Shown here: piece by piece, positions 1-7,820 of the stretch
Layout: each line of letters opens with the position of its first letter
Numbering within the stretch: position 1 is the first letter of the stretch
Source: CAZTGZ01 sp044339595
GTDB lineage: Bacteria > Bacteroidota > Bacteroidia > NS11-12g > UBA9320
DNA: 8,479 nucleotides
Assembly: GCA_044339595.1 (NCBI GenBank)
Contig: JBIIVF010000105.1
Location: forward strand, 1 to 8,479
Direction: 5' to 3'
Notes under the pieces: model-generated
Databases searched by the model: none
What the model saw: the letters and a program-made list of their open reading frames with translations, nothing else
What the model was told of the DNA's origin: nothing
Position numbers and translations under genes: made by a program

Positions 1-1845
1 AAATCCGTCGGCCATGGGTTCAAGAACGGCCATGGAAGCCGCGTCTGTTTGATCTTTGGTGGCATCCATACGACCCGGACTGAATGGGACTTCAATCTTG
101 TATCCTGCCTTTAGTGCACCTTGTTCGATGGCAGCAACCCCGCCCAAAACAATCATGTCTGCCAGGGAGACTTTTTTTGAAGCTGATTTGTCATTGAATT
201 TTTTCTGTAATTCCGTGATATTGGCCAGTACTTTCTTCAATTGTTCGGGATTGTTGGCTTCCCAATTGATTTGAGGTTCGAGTCGAATGCGAGCGCCATT
301 GGCCCCACCTCTGAAATCGGTTCCCCTGAAAGAAGAGGCTGAAGCCCATGCAGTAGATATCAATTCAGAAGAGGATAATCCTGAAGATAAAATTCCGGCT
401 TTCAGATCTTTGATGTCGTTGGCATCAATCAAGGGATGATTGACGGCCGGAATGGGATCTTGCCAGATAAAAACCTCCTTGGGAACTTCCGGTCCTAAGT
501 GCAATGGACGCGGGCCCATGTCGCGGTGGGTGAGTTTATACCAGGCTTTGGCAAAAGCTTTAGTGAATTCATCCGGATTCTCAAGAAATCTTCTTGAAAT
601 TTTGTCGTATATAGGATCATATCTTAAAGACAAATCGGTGGTTAACATGGTTGGGGCATGCATTTTTGTTGGATCGAATGCATCCGGAACCATGACTTTT
701 GGATCGGTAGCCACCCACTGATGAGCGCCGGCCGGACTTTTGGTCAGTTTCCAATCGGTAGAATAGAGATTTTTGAAAAAACCATGTCCCCATTCTGTCG
801 GAGTGGGGGTCCAGATAACTTCTAAACCGGAGGTAATGGCATCAGCACCTTTCCCTGACTTGTAGTCGCTTTTCCATCCGAAACCCTGTGCTTCGATGGG
901 AGCTGCTTCAGGTTCTGGTCCAACGTGGGATGCCGGTCCTGCACCATGGGTTTTTCCGAATGAGTGTCCTCCTGCTATCAATGCCACCGTTTCTTCATCA
1001 TTCATGCCCATACGGCCAAATGTTTCGCGGATGTCTTTGGCGGCTGCCAATGGATCAGGGTTTCCGTTCGGACCTTCAGGATTTACATAGATCAGGCCCA
1101 TTTGAACGGCAGCCAACGGGTTTTCCAGTTTACGGTCTCCGCTGTATCTTTTGTCTTCGAGCCATTTCTTTTCTGATCCCCAATAAACATTGGTTTCGGG
1201 CTCATAAACATCTTCGCGTCCTCCGCTAAATCCGATGGTAGGAAATCCCATCGATTCCAAAGCGACGTTACCGGCGAGAATCATCAAATCAGCCCAGGAA
1301 ATTTTACTGCCGTACTTTTGTTTGATGGGCCAAAGCAATCTTCTTGCTTTGTCGAGGTTGGCATTGTCAGGCCAGCTGTTCAGAGGGGCAAAACGCTGTT
1401 GTCCTTCACGCGAGCCACCTCGACCATCACCGGTTCTATAGGTTCCGGCACTGTGCCACGCCATACGAATGAAAAGCGGTCCATAGTGCCCGTAATCCGC
1501 GGGCCACCAATCTTGAGATTGGGTCATGAGTTCTTTTAAATCTTTTTTCAAGGCCTGATAATCGAGGCTGTTAAATGCTTGGACATAATTAAAATCGGGG
1601 CCCATGGGATTAGAAACAATGGAATGTTGTCTTAATACATTCAAATTGAGTTGATTCGGCCACCAATCCTGGTTGGAATTACCGTCTACCGTTGGATTAG
1701 TCACAGGTGAAAGTTTAGAAGGTTCAGAAGCTTGTGAAGTTACTTCATGAAACGGACAACTCCCTTTTTCTCCGCTTGGAGCGGGATGTTGGGCTTGTGC
1801 ATAGAATGACAGAATTGATAAAACAGAAAATATTACTTTTCTCAT
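1..1845 (-). CDS. katG: Catalase-peroxidase KatG, exported form, C-terminus cut by window edge
   Basis: Heme enzyme that dismutates H2O2 and has peroxidase activity. The first 615 codons are present; family members run to about 720-750 residues, so most of the N-terminal catalytic domain and about half of the C-terminal domain are visible. Distal heme pocket: R127-W130-H131 in MAWHSAGTYR. Proximal heme ligand: H294 in GGHSFGKTHGAG, with W345 and D404 as its partners. The Met-Tyr-Trp cofactor residues are W130, Y253 and M279, and the mobile arginine is R441. Each aligns with the M. tuberculosis numbering (W107, H108, Y229, M255, H270, W321, D381, R418), as does S339 with Ser315. The N-terminus is a signal peptide (MRKVIFSVLSILSFYAQA, then QHP) placed before the usual CPFH segment (C30-H33), so a periplasmic location is inferred. 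The start at 1845 is the only Met before this conserved region. The gene has its own 172-bp upstream gap and is probably transcribed separately from the uptake operon. Confidence 0.97.
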   Translation of the reverse strand, partial: MRKVIFSVLSILSFYAQAQHPAPSGEKGSCPFHEVTSQASEPSKLSPVTNPTVDGNSNQDWWPNQLNLNVLRQHSIVSNPMGPDFNYVQAFNSLDYQALKKDLKELMTQSQDWWPADYGHYGPLFIRMAWHSAGTYRTGDGRGGSREGQQRFAPLNSWPDNANLDKARRLLWPIKQKYGSKISWADLMILAGNVALESMGFPTIGFSGGREDVYEPETNVYWGSEKKWLEDKRYSGDRKLENPLAAVQMGLIYVNPEGPNGNPDPLAAAKDIRETFGRMGMNDEETVALIAGGHSFGKTHGAGPASHVGPEPEAAPIEAQGFGWKSDYKSGKGADAITSGLEVIWTPTPTEWGHGFFKNLYSTDWKLTKSPAGAHQWVATDPKVMVPDAFDPTKMHAPTMLTTDLSLRYDPIYDKISRRFLENPDEFTKAFAKAWYKLTHRDMGPRPLHLGPEVPKEVFIWQDPIPAVNHPLIDANDIKDLKAGILSSGLSSSELISTAWASASSFRGTDFRGGANGARIRLEPQINWEANNPEQLKKVLANITELQKKFNDKSASKKVSLADMIVLGGVAAIEQGALKAGYKIEVPFSPGRMDATKDQTDAASMAVLEPMADGF

Positions 1846-1885
1846 AGTCTTTTTTTTCAAAGCTAGAGAGAAAGAATGAATTGAA

Positions 1886-1916
1886 GAAATCTATAATTTC
1901 AATGAACTCATTGAAA
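1886..1916 (-). promoter_or_regulatory. Candidate katG promoter (Bacteroidota type)
   Basis: Read on the minus strand, TTTC at 1916-1913 is followed by a 19-nt spacer and then TAGATTTC at 1893-1886. This matches the Bacteroidota primary-sigma consensus TTTG-N19-TAnnTTTG with one mismatch in each element. Transcription would begin near 1880, giving a leader of about 35 nt before the katG ATG at 1845. The spacing is right but both elements are imperfect, so the call is moderate. The 26-bp palindrome covers the upstream element and part of the spacer. Confidence 0.45.
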
Positions 1917-1919
1917 TTA
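1894..1919. promoter_or_regulatory. Perfect 26-bp palindrome, candidate operator upstream of katG
   Basis: The arms are TAATTTCAATGA and TCATTGAAATTA, exact reverse complements of 12 bp separated by the dinucleotide AC. It lies 49-74 bp upstream of the katG start and overlaps the -33-like element and spacer of the candidate promoter. It is not followed by a T-tract, so a terminator is unlikely. A dimeric regulator binding site is the best reading, and a peroxide or iron regulator would be the natural guess from the target gene. The sequence does not match the classical PerR (TTATAATNATTATAA) or Fur boxes closely, so I do not name the regulator. Confidence 0.6.
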
Positions 1920-2017
1920 CTAATAAAATTCCGTAAATGTAATGTTTAGGGCTTTTTAACCCGGTGATTGTTGCAAATAATAATCTTTGCTAAGCTTTGG
2001 AGGAGATAGTTAATTGA

Positions 2018-2905
2018 TCAGCAACCACCCTGATTGATGAAAAAGGTTGGCTTTTCATCAATTTGATCATCTGAATTGATCAGATTAGGCTTCACAATAT
2101 TGAACTCCATTTTGATAATTTTGGCTCCTGCAGGTAGGGTAAACATCTTATCCGGAATGAAACTGTGCTGAAAAACGCCGAAATCATTCTTGCGCATTTT
2201 TAACTGCGGGAAATCAGCGACCCTTTTTGCGCTAGACGCTAATTTATATGCATTACCGTTTTCGTCATAAGCAACTGGAAATATATACAATTCGGCGGCA
2301 TTGGTCATGCTACTTTTTTCTTCTACCGAATTGTTATACAAGAGGGTGAAAACATCGGCAGTGGTAGTTCGAAGAGTGTCTTTTTTTCCCCCAATTCCAA
2401 CGGGTAAAGATCTCAGTTTTACAACCGGTCCGGCAGGTGGGTCTACTTCAATGACCAGGTCTTCTGACTTAATATCAGGATCGCCATATCCGCCGCCATC
2501 TTTGGGTTTGACCAAAAAGTGAAAGTTCTCTTTATAAACTGCTGCCGGAGTCACACCAAAAAAATCAACTGGTGTTAAGGTGTAGCTGTAGAGGCCATCT
2601 GACTCCTTGTTCATTTTAAGGGCTTCGTTGCTGCTTTTCCAGGCTGCTGATCCTGTACCATTGGCAAGCGGGTGACCGGCGGGATGTTCAAAGGGTTTCC
2701 AAATCCACAAATACATATCTTCTTTGGCTGCGGCCTCAATGATTCCAAATTCATTTTTAGTCAATTTCAGGTTGACCATAATTTTGGTAGGTTTGGCCGG
2801 ATCAAATTCTTCCGGCTTATCTAAATAGACGGCCTGACCATAAGTGTTGGCCATATAAAATGAGCTGAAAAGTATAATCAATAGAGCTTTTGTCGTATTT
2901 TTCAT
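2018..2905 (-). CDS. Secreted two-module protein of a SusC/D operon, function unknown (SusE/F-like position)
   Basis: Protein of 295 residues with an N-terminal signal peptide (about residues 1-24, hydrophobic stretch ALLIILFSSFYMA, likely cut after YGQ). There is no lipobox cysteine, so a soluble or non-lipidated secreted protein is expected. The rest is beta-rich and seems to be two copies of one module of about 140 residues. ALKMNKESDGLYSYTL (95-110) pairs with QLKMRKNDFGVFQHSF (234-249), and LVKP (131-134) pairs with IVKP (270-273), both at an offset of 139. This recalls tandem beta-sandwich binding domains as in SusE/SusF, but I do not recognise a named family with certainty. It is last in the operon, and its ATG overlaps the stop of the preceding gene (ATGA), implying translational coupling. 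Inferred role: binding of the substrate taken up by the SusC/D pair. The chain ends in GGC. Confidence 0.85.
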   Translation of the reverse strand: MKNTTKALLIILFSSFYMANTYGQAVYLDKPEEFDPAKPTKIMVNLKLTKNEFGIIEAAAKEDMYLWIWKPFEHPAGHPLANGTGSAAWKSSNEALKMNKESDGLYSYTLTPVDFFGVTPAAVYKENFHFLVKPKDGGGYGDPDIKSEDLVIEVDPPAGPVVKLRSLPVGIGGKKDTLRTTTADVFTLLYNNSVEEKSSMTNAAELYIFPVAYDENGNAYKLASSAKRVADFPQLKMRKNDFGVFQHSFIPDKMFTLPAGAKIIKMEFNIVKPNLINSDDQIDEKPTFFINQGGC

Positions 2906-3366
2906 TTTCTTTCAAATTTAAACTGATAGCTGGTGGTAATTTTATTGTCGGCGCAAAAGCGGTCGAGCTGGAATTCAAGGGTTTGGTCTGCGGTTCGAAT
3001 GGTTCTGAGCAAATTCAGATTTTGAATGGTGGAGGTTGGGTTCAATTGAATGGCTGTTGGAAACAAATCGTCGTCAAATTTCCAGGTGCCGGTGGTACCC
3101 ATATAAATAGGGTCGGCCTGATTGAAGAGGTAAGTAAAATCTGTCGAATTGATGGTAAGTTCAATTGGGGTGACGCTTTCTGTAAAAACATAGGAAATGT
3201 CAAAGGCTTCTTCCTTGTTGGTTGGATCGACCTGAAGAACTTCTTTGAGCACCCAGGTATCGTGAATGCCTTCAATTTTACTTAAAGCGGGTTCGAGTTC
3301 TGCTTTATCCTTACATCCTCCTAACAAGAGCGTGAAGAGTGCGCTAAATATAATAAGTTTTTTCAT
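2902..3366 (-). CDS. Small outer-membrane lipoprotein, DUF5004/lipocalin-like
   Basis: Protein of 154 residues with a clear lipoprotein signal: MKKLIIFSALFTLLLGG followed by C18, the predicted lipidated cysteine. The mature part begins with a short charged linker, then DTWVLKEVLQVD (36-47). A second conserved-looking segment, GTWKFDDDLFPTAIQLNP (93-110), follows, and a terminal beta-strand runs LEFQLDRF to YQFKFERK. This pattern of a W-containing first strand, a mid-chain GTWxFD strand and a final alternating strand resembles the lipocalin-like DUF5004 lipoproteins of Bacteroidota. I make that assignment from memory of the family, not from a search. It lies 11 bp downstream of the SusD gene and shares 4 bp (ATGA) with the next gene. 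By position it is an accessory surface component of the uptake system, and its ligand is unknown. Confidence 0.87.
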   Translation of the reverse strand: MKKLIIFSALFTLLLGGCKDKAELEPALSKIEGIHDTWVLKEVLQVDPTNKEEAFDISYVFTESVTPIELTINSTDFTYLFNQADPIYMGTTGTWKFDDDLFPTAIQLNPTSTIQNLNLLRTIRTADQTLEFQLDRFCADNKITTSYQFKFERK

Positions 3367-3377
3367 GATAATTTTTA

Positions 3378-4763
3378 TTAATTACATCCACCTTCCAAAT
3401 TAAAAACAAATCCTTCTGTTCTTTCTGAGATAGGAAACTGCAGGGTCATTCCATTGCAATTCCAGGGGGCATTTCGGATTTGTATATTCTCCCCTTTGCT
3501 TCCCATACGCTGAAGTTGAAGGGTCCAATCTCCTTCAAAAGCCATTTCTAGTCTTCGCTCCAATCGTATGGAGTCTTTGAGACTTTTTAAATCGATATCT
3601 GCCTGGATGGGCGGTCTACTGGTGCCATAGGCTCTGGTCCGAATTTTTTGAAGATCGGCAATGGAGGCGGCTTTATTTCCGCTAATTTCGGTAATACTCT
3701 CCGCTCTAATCAGATGCATATCGGTTATATATAACAACGGAACATTGAAATAGTCTTTGTCAAATTTATGGCAAAGAATGAACTCATTGGATTTTCCTTC
3801 ATTCTTTACTTCATAAAAAGTACTTCGAGCGTCATCGGTATTTCTGGCGATTTCAAAAAATGCACGGGTAGGTTTCAACGCCGGATTGGGGTTATTGTCT
3901 GAACGATAATTGCTGATCATGGAGGATGCACGGTTATCGCTGTTACCGGTGCTAATCAGTTGGAAGATCACTTCTTCCGGCGCTCCTTTTACAAATCTGG
4001 ATAAAGTATCAGAAAAGGTATATTTACTGCTTTCTATCAATTCATCTGAATATTTAAAGGCATTGGCATAATCATTCATAAGGAAATACACTTTTGCCTT
4101 TAAAGCTTTCACTGCATCTTTATTGGCATAATTTCCGTTGGTTTCAGGAATCAATCCTTCGGCTGTTTTTAAATCTTCCAATATTCGTGAATAGACTTGT
4201 CCAACCGTACTGCGTAATTCTACATTTTTATCGGCTAAAATGCGAATGGGCACGCCGGGATGACTATGGTCTGCCGTAAATCCATAAGGTTGAGCCCATA
4301 ATTTTACCAATTCCCAATGACACCAGGCACGAAGGAAATAACCTTCCCCTTCAATCCGGCTTTTTTGTTCGGCAGTCATGTCGGCAGCCTGATTCATGCG
4401 GCTAAAAATCGTATTGATGCGCAGGATGCAATTGTAAAAATCGAGGTATTCTTTTTCCGCAGTTCTGAATGAAAAGGTTCCCCGGTTATAAACGGTAAAG
4501 TACAGGCTTCCGGATGAATTTAAAGGTGCCGCCAGATTTTCACCGCGCAGTTCGTGTAAATTCTGCACGGAACCGTTCATCAAATTGGCGAATTCATCAT
4601 AACACGAATTGAGCAATGCCTGCACATCGGCCGTGGTCTTGATGGCATCCTCAGATAAAGTGAGATTTTCAGGTTTTAAATCGAGGGCTTTCTTGCAGGA
4701 TTGAAATTCGGCAGCCATCAAAAGAATCAAAGAAAGGGCGATTATATGGGTTCTCTTTTTCAT
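3378..4763 (-). CDS. SusD/RagB family nutrient-binding outer-membrane lipoprotein
   Basis: Protein of 461 residues, somewhat short for the family. It is the surface lid and ligand-binding partner of the SusC-type channel encoded 7 bp upstream. The signal peptide ends in a lipobox-like AAEFQSC, with C23 predicted to be lipidated; Gln at -2 is atypical, but the surroundings fit. The mature N-terminus has the usual SusD opening (LDLKPENLTLSEDAIKTTADVQALLNSCYDEF). Helical TPR-like segments follow, including EGEGYFLRAWCHWELVKLWAQPYG and ALKAKVYFLMNDYANAFKYSDELIE. The C-terminal part carries the family signature RLERRLEMAFEGD at 400-412, the counterpart of the common RRxELAFEG motif, followed by Trp. 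The final residues are EGGCN. The protein is expected to sit on SusC and close over the substrate. Which substrate cannot be told from sequence. Confidence 0.96.
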   Translation of the reverse strand: MKKRTHIIALSLILLMAAEFQSCKKALDLKPENLTLSEDAIKTTADVQALLNSCYDEFANLMNGSVQNLHELRGENLAAPLNSSGSLYFTVYNRGTFSFRTAEKEYLDFYNCILRINTIFSRMNQAADMTAEQKSRIEGEGYFLRAWCHWELVKLWAQPYGFTADHSHPGVPIRILADKNVELRSTVGQVYSRILEDLKTAEGLIPETNGNYANKDAVKALKAKVYFLMNDYANAFKYSDELIESSKYTFSDTLSRFVKGAPEEVIFQLISTGNSDNRASSMISNYRSDNNPNPALKPTRAFFEIARNTDDARSTFYEVKNEGKSNEFILCHKFDKDYFNVPLLYITDMHLIRAESITEISGNKAASIADLQKIRTRAYGTSRPPIQADIDLKSLKDSIRLERRLEMAFEGDWTLQLQRMGSKGENIQIRNAPWNCNGMTLQFPISERTEGFVFNLEGGCN

Positions 4764-4770
4764 GGCTCGA

Positions 4771-7700
4771 TCAGAAATTAATGTTGATGGTTAATGAATA
4801 AGATTTTTCTTGCGGAGCGGTCAGATAGGTAATGTTACTGCTCATGTTTCGGTCTGCCGGATTTTCAAAGTCACGGGCAATTTCCGGATCACCGCCGGTG
4901 TAAGGTGTGAAGGTGAGTAGGTTGGTTCCGGTAAAAATCACTTTAAAGGAATTTACCTTGTTTTTGAACCACTTTGTTGGCAAATTATATCCTATAGCGA
5001 GGTTTCTCAATCTTAAATAACTTCCATCTTCCAAAAATAGGGTGGTGTTATATTGATATGGATCGGGCGGCAATCCATACGCATCCGTTTCTTTGGATAA
5101 TTTGGGATATTTGGCATCGTCTCCCGGCTGGCGCCAATGATCAAAATAATCGGTGGTCATATTCCAATCGGTAACAACGCCGTTTTGACGTTTGGCCGAT
5201 GAGTTATAAATGTTGCCGCCAATTTTAAAGACAAACAAGCTGCTCAAATTCCAGTTTTTGTAAACAAAATTATTGGTAAGTCCACCTACCGCTTTGGGCA
5301 ATACACTGCCTACAGCAACTCGGTTTTCATTGCTCCAGGTATAGGTTTCATTGCCATTTTTATCGAGATAAACCGGTCTTCCTGTGGCTTTTTCTACATG
5401 GGAAAATTTAACGAGGTAGTTGGTTCCTACGGGTTCGCCAATCACCACACGGGTATCATTGGTGCCCCCTGAAACTGCATCTTGCGTGTAAATGCCGATA
5501 TCAAGAATCTTGTTGTAATTCCGCGCTATGTTGAAGTTGGTGGTCCATGAAAAGTATTTTTTAGCGAAGTTCCGGCTATTGATGCTGAATTCTAATCCGG
5601 TGTTGCGGATGGCGCCCACATTGTCGTAATAGGAAGAGAATCCCACAGATTTTGGTATGGCCAAATCAAGCAAAACGTCTTTGGTTTTTTTATTGTAATA
5701 TGAAATTTCGAAAGTGATGCGATTTCTGTAAATCCCGCCTTCAAGGGTGATGTCGAATACATCTGAAGTTTCCCATCTTAAATCAGGATTTTCGAGTCGG
5801 GTAGGGAAGATGCTGGGTTCACCATTGTAGCGATAGGTATTGGCCGCAGGGGTAAAGGTGCCTCTCCAGGCATAATTTTCATTGGGTGTATTTCCTGTTC
5901 TTCCTAAACCGGCTTTGAGTTTTAACATGTTCATCTGCGGAATGCGCTTCATGAATTTCTCATCGCTGATGATCCATCCCGCCGAGGCGGCAGGGAAAAA
6001 CCCGTAGGCATTGTTCGGCCCAAATCTCGACGAACCATCGGCCCGTGTGGTAATCTGAAAAATGTATTTATTTCTCAATTTATAATCAAATCGAGCGAAA
6101 TAACTGTTAAAGGCGAAAGCTTCGGTAGCATTGTATCGCTTGATGCGGGTCGATTTATCGCCGACATCTTCGTTTTCATACAAGGCATTGCCAATATCGG
6201 TTACTTCAATGTATCTCGAATTGTTGTTAGATCGCTGAAATTCAGTCCCTACCATTACGTCAAATTGATGAAAAGTGTCGGAATACAATTCGTAGTTGGT
6301 TACGAGGTTATAGTTGAAATTCAGGTTTTCCTTCGGAGATTGTTTCGCAATGCCGGCATGATCGGTATTGATCAGGGCTTTGGGCTCATAAATGTCTTCT
6401 CTGAAATCCATATAATCAAGCGAACCTGATCCGGTTAGATTCCATTTTTTTGACAAGCGATAAGTCGCCCGAAGGTTATTGATGGTTCTGTTTTCTGTGG
6501 TTCTCCAGTCTTTCAGTTCTCGCATCGCTACCGGATTCCATCCACCGTTGTTGGCATTCCAGAAGGTACCGTCCGGATTTCGGATAGGATATATCGGCAA
6601 TGCTGTGCTCATAGCAGCGCCAAACCCACCACTCCAGGCGCCATCCACCCTTTTGTTTCTTCCGTTGCTGAAAGAGCTGCTCAAACTCAAATCGAGGTCT
6701 TTGATGGGTTGATAGTCGAGATTCACCCTCGCAGATGCTCTTTCATAGGCACTCCCAATCACAAAACTGCCATTGTTATCATAGGTTAAACCGGCAAATA
6801 TTCCAAGTTTATCAGTGCGATAGGTAGTCCCCAGTGAATACATCTGTTTAAAACCGATGCCCATGGTTTCATCCACCCAGTTGGTATTTGTTTTTTCAGC
6901 ATCTTCCCAGCTCACATTGTTGGGAAGGGGCGCTCTTCCGGTGCCTCCGTCATTTTCCCAGGCTTCCTGATACATCTGCAAAAATTGTTTGCTATTCAGC
7001 ATTTGAGGCTTATAGGTGGCTTGTGATGTGCCCACGCGGGAGGTAAAATCAAACCGAAGTCCTTTTTTGCCGGCTCTTTTTGTAGTGATGAGCACTACTC
7101 CGTTGGCACCCCTTGATCCATAGATTGAAGTAGCTGCGGCATCTTTAAGAATATCAACAGATTCGATGTCTTCCGGATTCAAGGTGGCCAAAGGGTTGTT
7201 GTTAAATCCACCGTTGTTACCGTTGATAAAGTAATTTTGGGTAATGGGAATCCCATCCACTACATATAAAGGGTCGCCATTCGCGGATATGGATGCCACA
7301 CCCCGGATTCTTACCAAAGATGCAGAACCGGCCACACCACTGCCAACGGTCACTTGTACCCCGGCGGCTTTTCCCTGCAATCCGGCTTCAAAACTGGGGG
7401 CCGGCATGTCGGTGATTTCTTTCCCGGTTACTTTAATCACAGATCCTGTTACGTCACGCTTAATTTTTGAACCATATCCCACTACAACCACTTCTTTGAA
7501 GCTTTTGTTTTCTTCTTTCAACATCACATCTTTTCGTGTGTTGCCTCCGGCGGTAATTTTTACGGTTTCAATTTCTTTCAGATATCCAATGTACTCATAA
7601 ACTACCTTGAAGGTTCCGGCAGGCAGATTCAAGGTGTAGTTACCACTTCCATCCGTCACGGTCCCTAATTTGTTGGATTCAACCAGGATGGTGGCTCCAA

Positions 7701-7818
7701 TGAGCGGATCTCCGTTCTCATCTTTTACGACTCCGTTGAGCGAACCGTTTTGTGAGAAACCTTCGGTGGTCGTGTGTAAGAAGCTAAAAATGAATAATAT
7801 ACGTATAAATTTGTTCAT
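4771..7818 (-). CDS. SusC/RagA family TonB-dependent outer-membrane transporter
   Basis: Protein of 1015 residues, the usual SusC size. Signal peptide about 1-23 (ILFIFSFLHTTTEGFSQ). Residues about 25-100 form the carboxypeptidase-regulatory-like beta-sandwich (GVVKDENGDPLIGATILVE, TVTDGSGNYTLNLP), typical of SusC proteins. The segment at 107-127 (FKEVVVVGYGSKIKRDVTGSV) carries the TonB-box-like region. The plug domain follows at about 130-250, with LQGKAAGVQV, RIRGVASISANGDPLYVVDGIPI, NPEDIESVDILKDAAATSIYG and SRGANGVVLITTK. The remainder is the 22-strand barrel, ending in SLTININF with a terminal Phe as expected for Omp assembly. It imports a substrate into the periplasm using TonB-ExbBD energy. 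It is the first gene of the four-gene operon and has its own promoter candidate 23-30 bp upstream. The start at 7818 leaves a complete signal peptide. Confidence 0.98.
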   Translation of the reverse strand: MNKFIRILFIFSFLHTTTEGFSQNGSLNGVVKDENGDPLIGATILVESNKLGTVTDGSGNYTLNLPAGTFKVVYEYIGYLKEIETVKITAGGNTRKDVMLKEENKSFKEVVVVGYGSKIKRDVTGSVIKVTGKEITDMPAPSFEAGLQGKAAGVQVTVGSGVAGSASLVRIRGVASISANGDPLYVVDGIPITQNYFINGNNGGFNNNPLATLNPEDIESVDILKDAAATSIYGSRGANGVVLITTKRAGKKGLRFDFTSRVGTSQATYKPQMLNSKQFLQMYQEAWENDGGTGRAPLPNNVSWEDAEKTNTNWVDETMGIGFKQMYSLGTTYRTDKLGIFAGLTYDNNGSFVIGSAYERASARVNLDYQPIKDLDLSLSSSFSNGRNKRVDGAWSGGFGAAMSTALPIYPIRNPDGTFWNANNGGWNPVAMRELKDWRTTENRTINNLRATYRLSKKWNLTGSGSLDYMDFREDIYEPKALINTDHAGIAKQSPKENLNFNYNLVTNYELYSDTFHQFDVMVGTEFQRSNNNSRYIEVTDIGNALYENEDVGDKSTRIKRYNATEAFAFNSYFARFDYKLRNKYIFQITTRADGSSRFGPNNAYGFFPAASAGWIISDEKFMKRIPQMNMLKLKAGLGRTGNTPNENYAWRGTFTPAANTYRYNGEPSIFPTRLENPDLRWETSDVFDITLEGGIYRNRITFEISYYNKKTKDVLLDLAIPKSVGFSSYYDNVGAIRNTGLEFSINSRNFAKKYFSWTTNFNIARNYNKILDIGIYTQDAVSGGTNDTRVVIGEPVGTNYLVKFSHVEKATGRPVYLDKNGNETYTWSNENRVAVGSVLPKAVGGLTNNFVYKNWNLSSLFVFKIGGNIYNSSAKRQNGVVTDWNMTTDYFDHWRQPGDDAKYPKLSKETDAYGLPPDPYQYNTTLFLEDGSYLRLRNLAIGYNLPTKWFKNKVNSFKVIFTGTNLLTFTPYTGGDPEIARDFENPADRNMSSNITYLTAPQEKSYSLTININF

Positions 7819-7820
7819 AC

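Larger units (their letters stand above)
1846..2017. other. 172-bp intergenic region between the uptake operon and katG
   Basis: AT-rich gap holding the katG promoter candidate and the 26-bp palindrome listed separately. A short GC-capped hairpin, GGGCTTTTTAACCC (1949-1962), lies downstream of the last operon gene but has no T-tract on either strand. I see no convincing intrinsic terminator and no small gene. Confidence 0.7.

Noticed and set aside
888..1229. Plus-strand open frame of 113 codons inside katG
   Set aside because: It lies opposite the conserved KatG catalytic region including the proximal histidine. Its translation is low in recognisable features, so it is an antisense shadow.
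1949..1962. Short hairpin GGGCTTTTTAACCC as a terminator of the uptake operon
   Set aside because: The stem is only 5 bp including a G-U pair, and there is no T-tract after it on either strand.
2890..3285. Plus-strand open frame of 131 codons
   Set aside because: It is antisense to the small lipoprotein gene, which has a clear lipobox and operon fit. The plus-strand product has no signal or domain that I recognise.
7244..7600. Plus-strand open frame of 118 codons opposite the SusC plug region
   Set aside because: The minus strand encodes unmistakable plug-domain motifs here, so the plus frame is a shadow.
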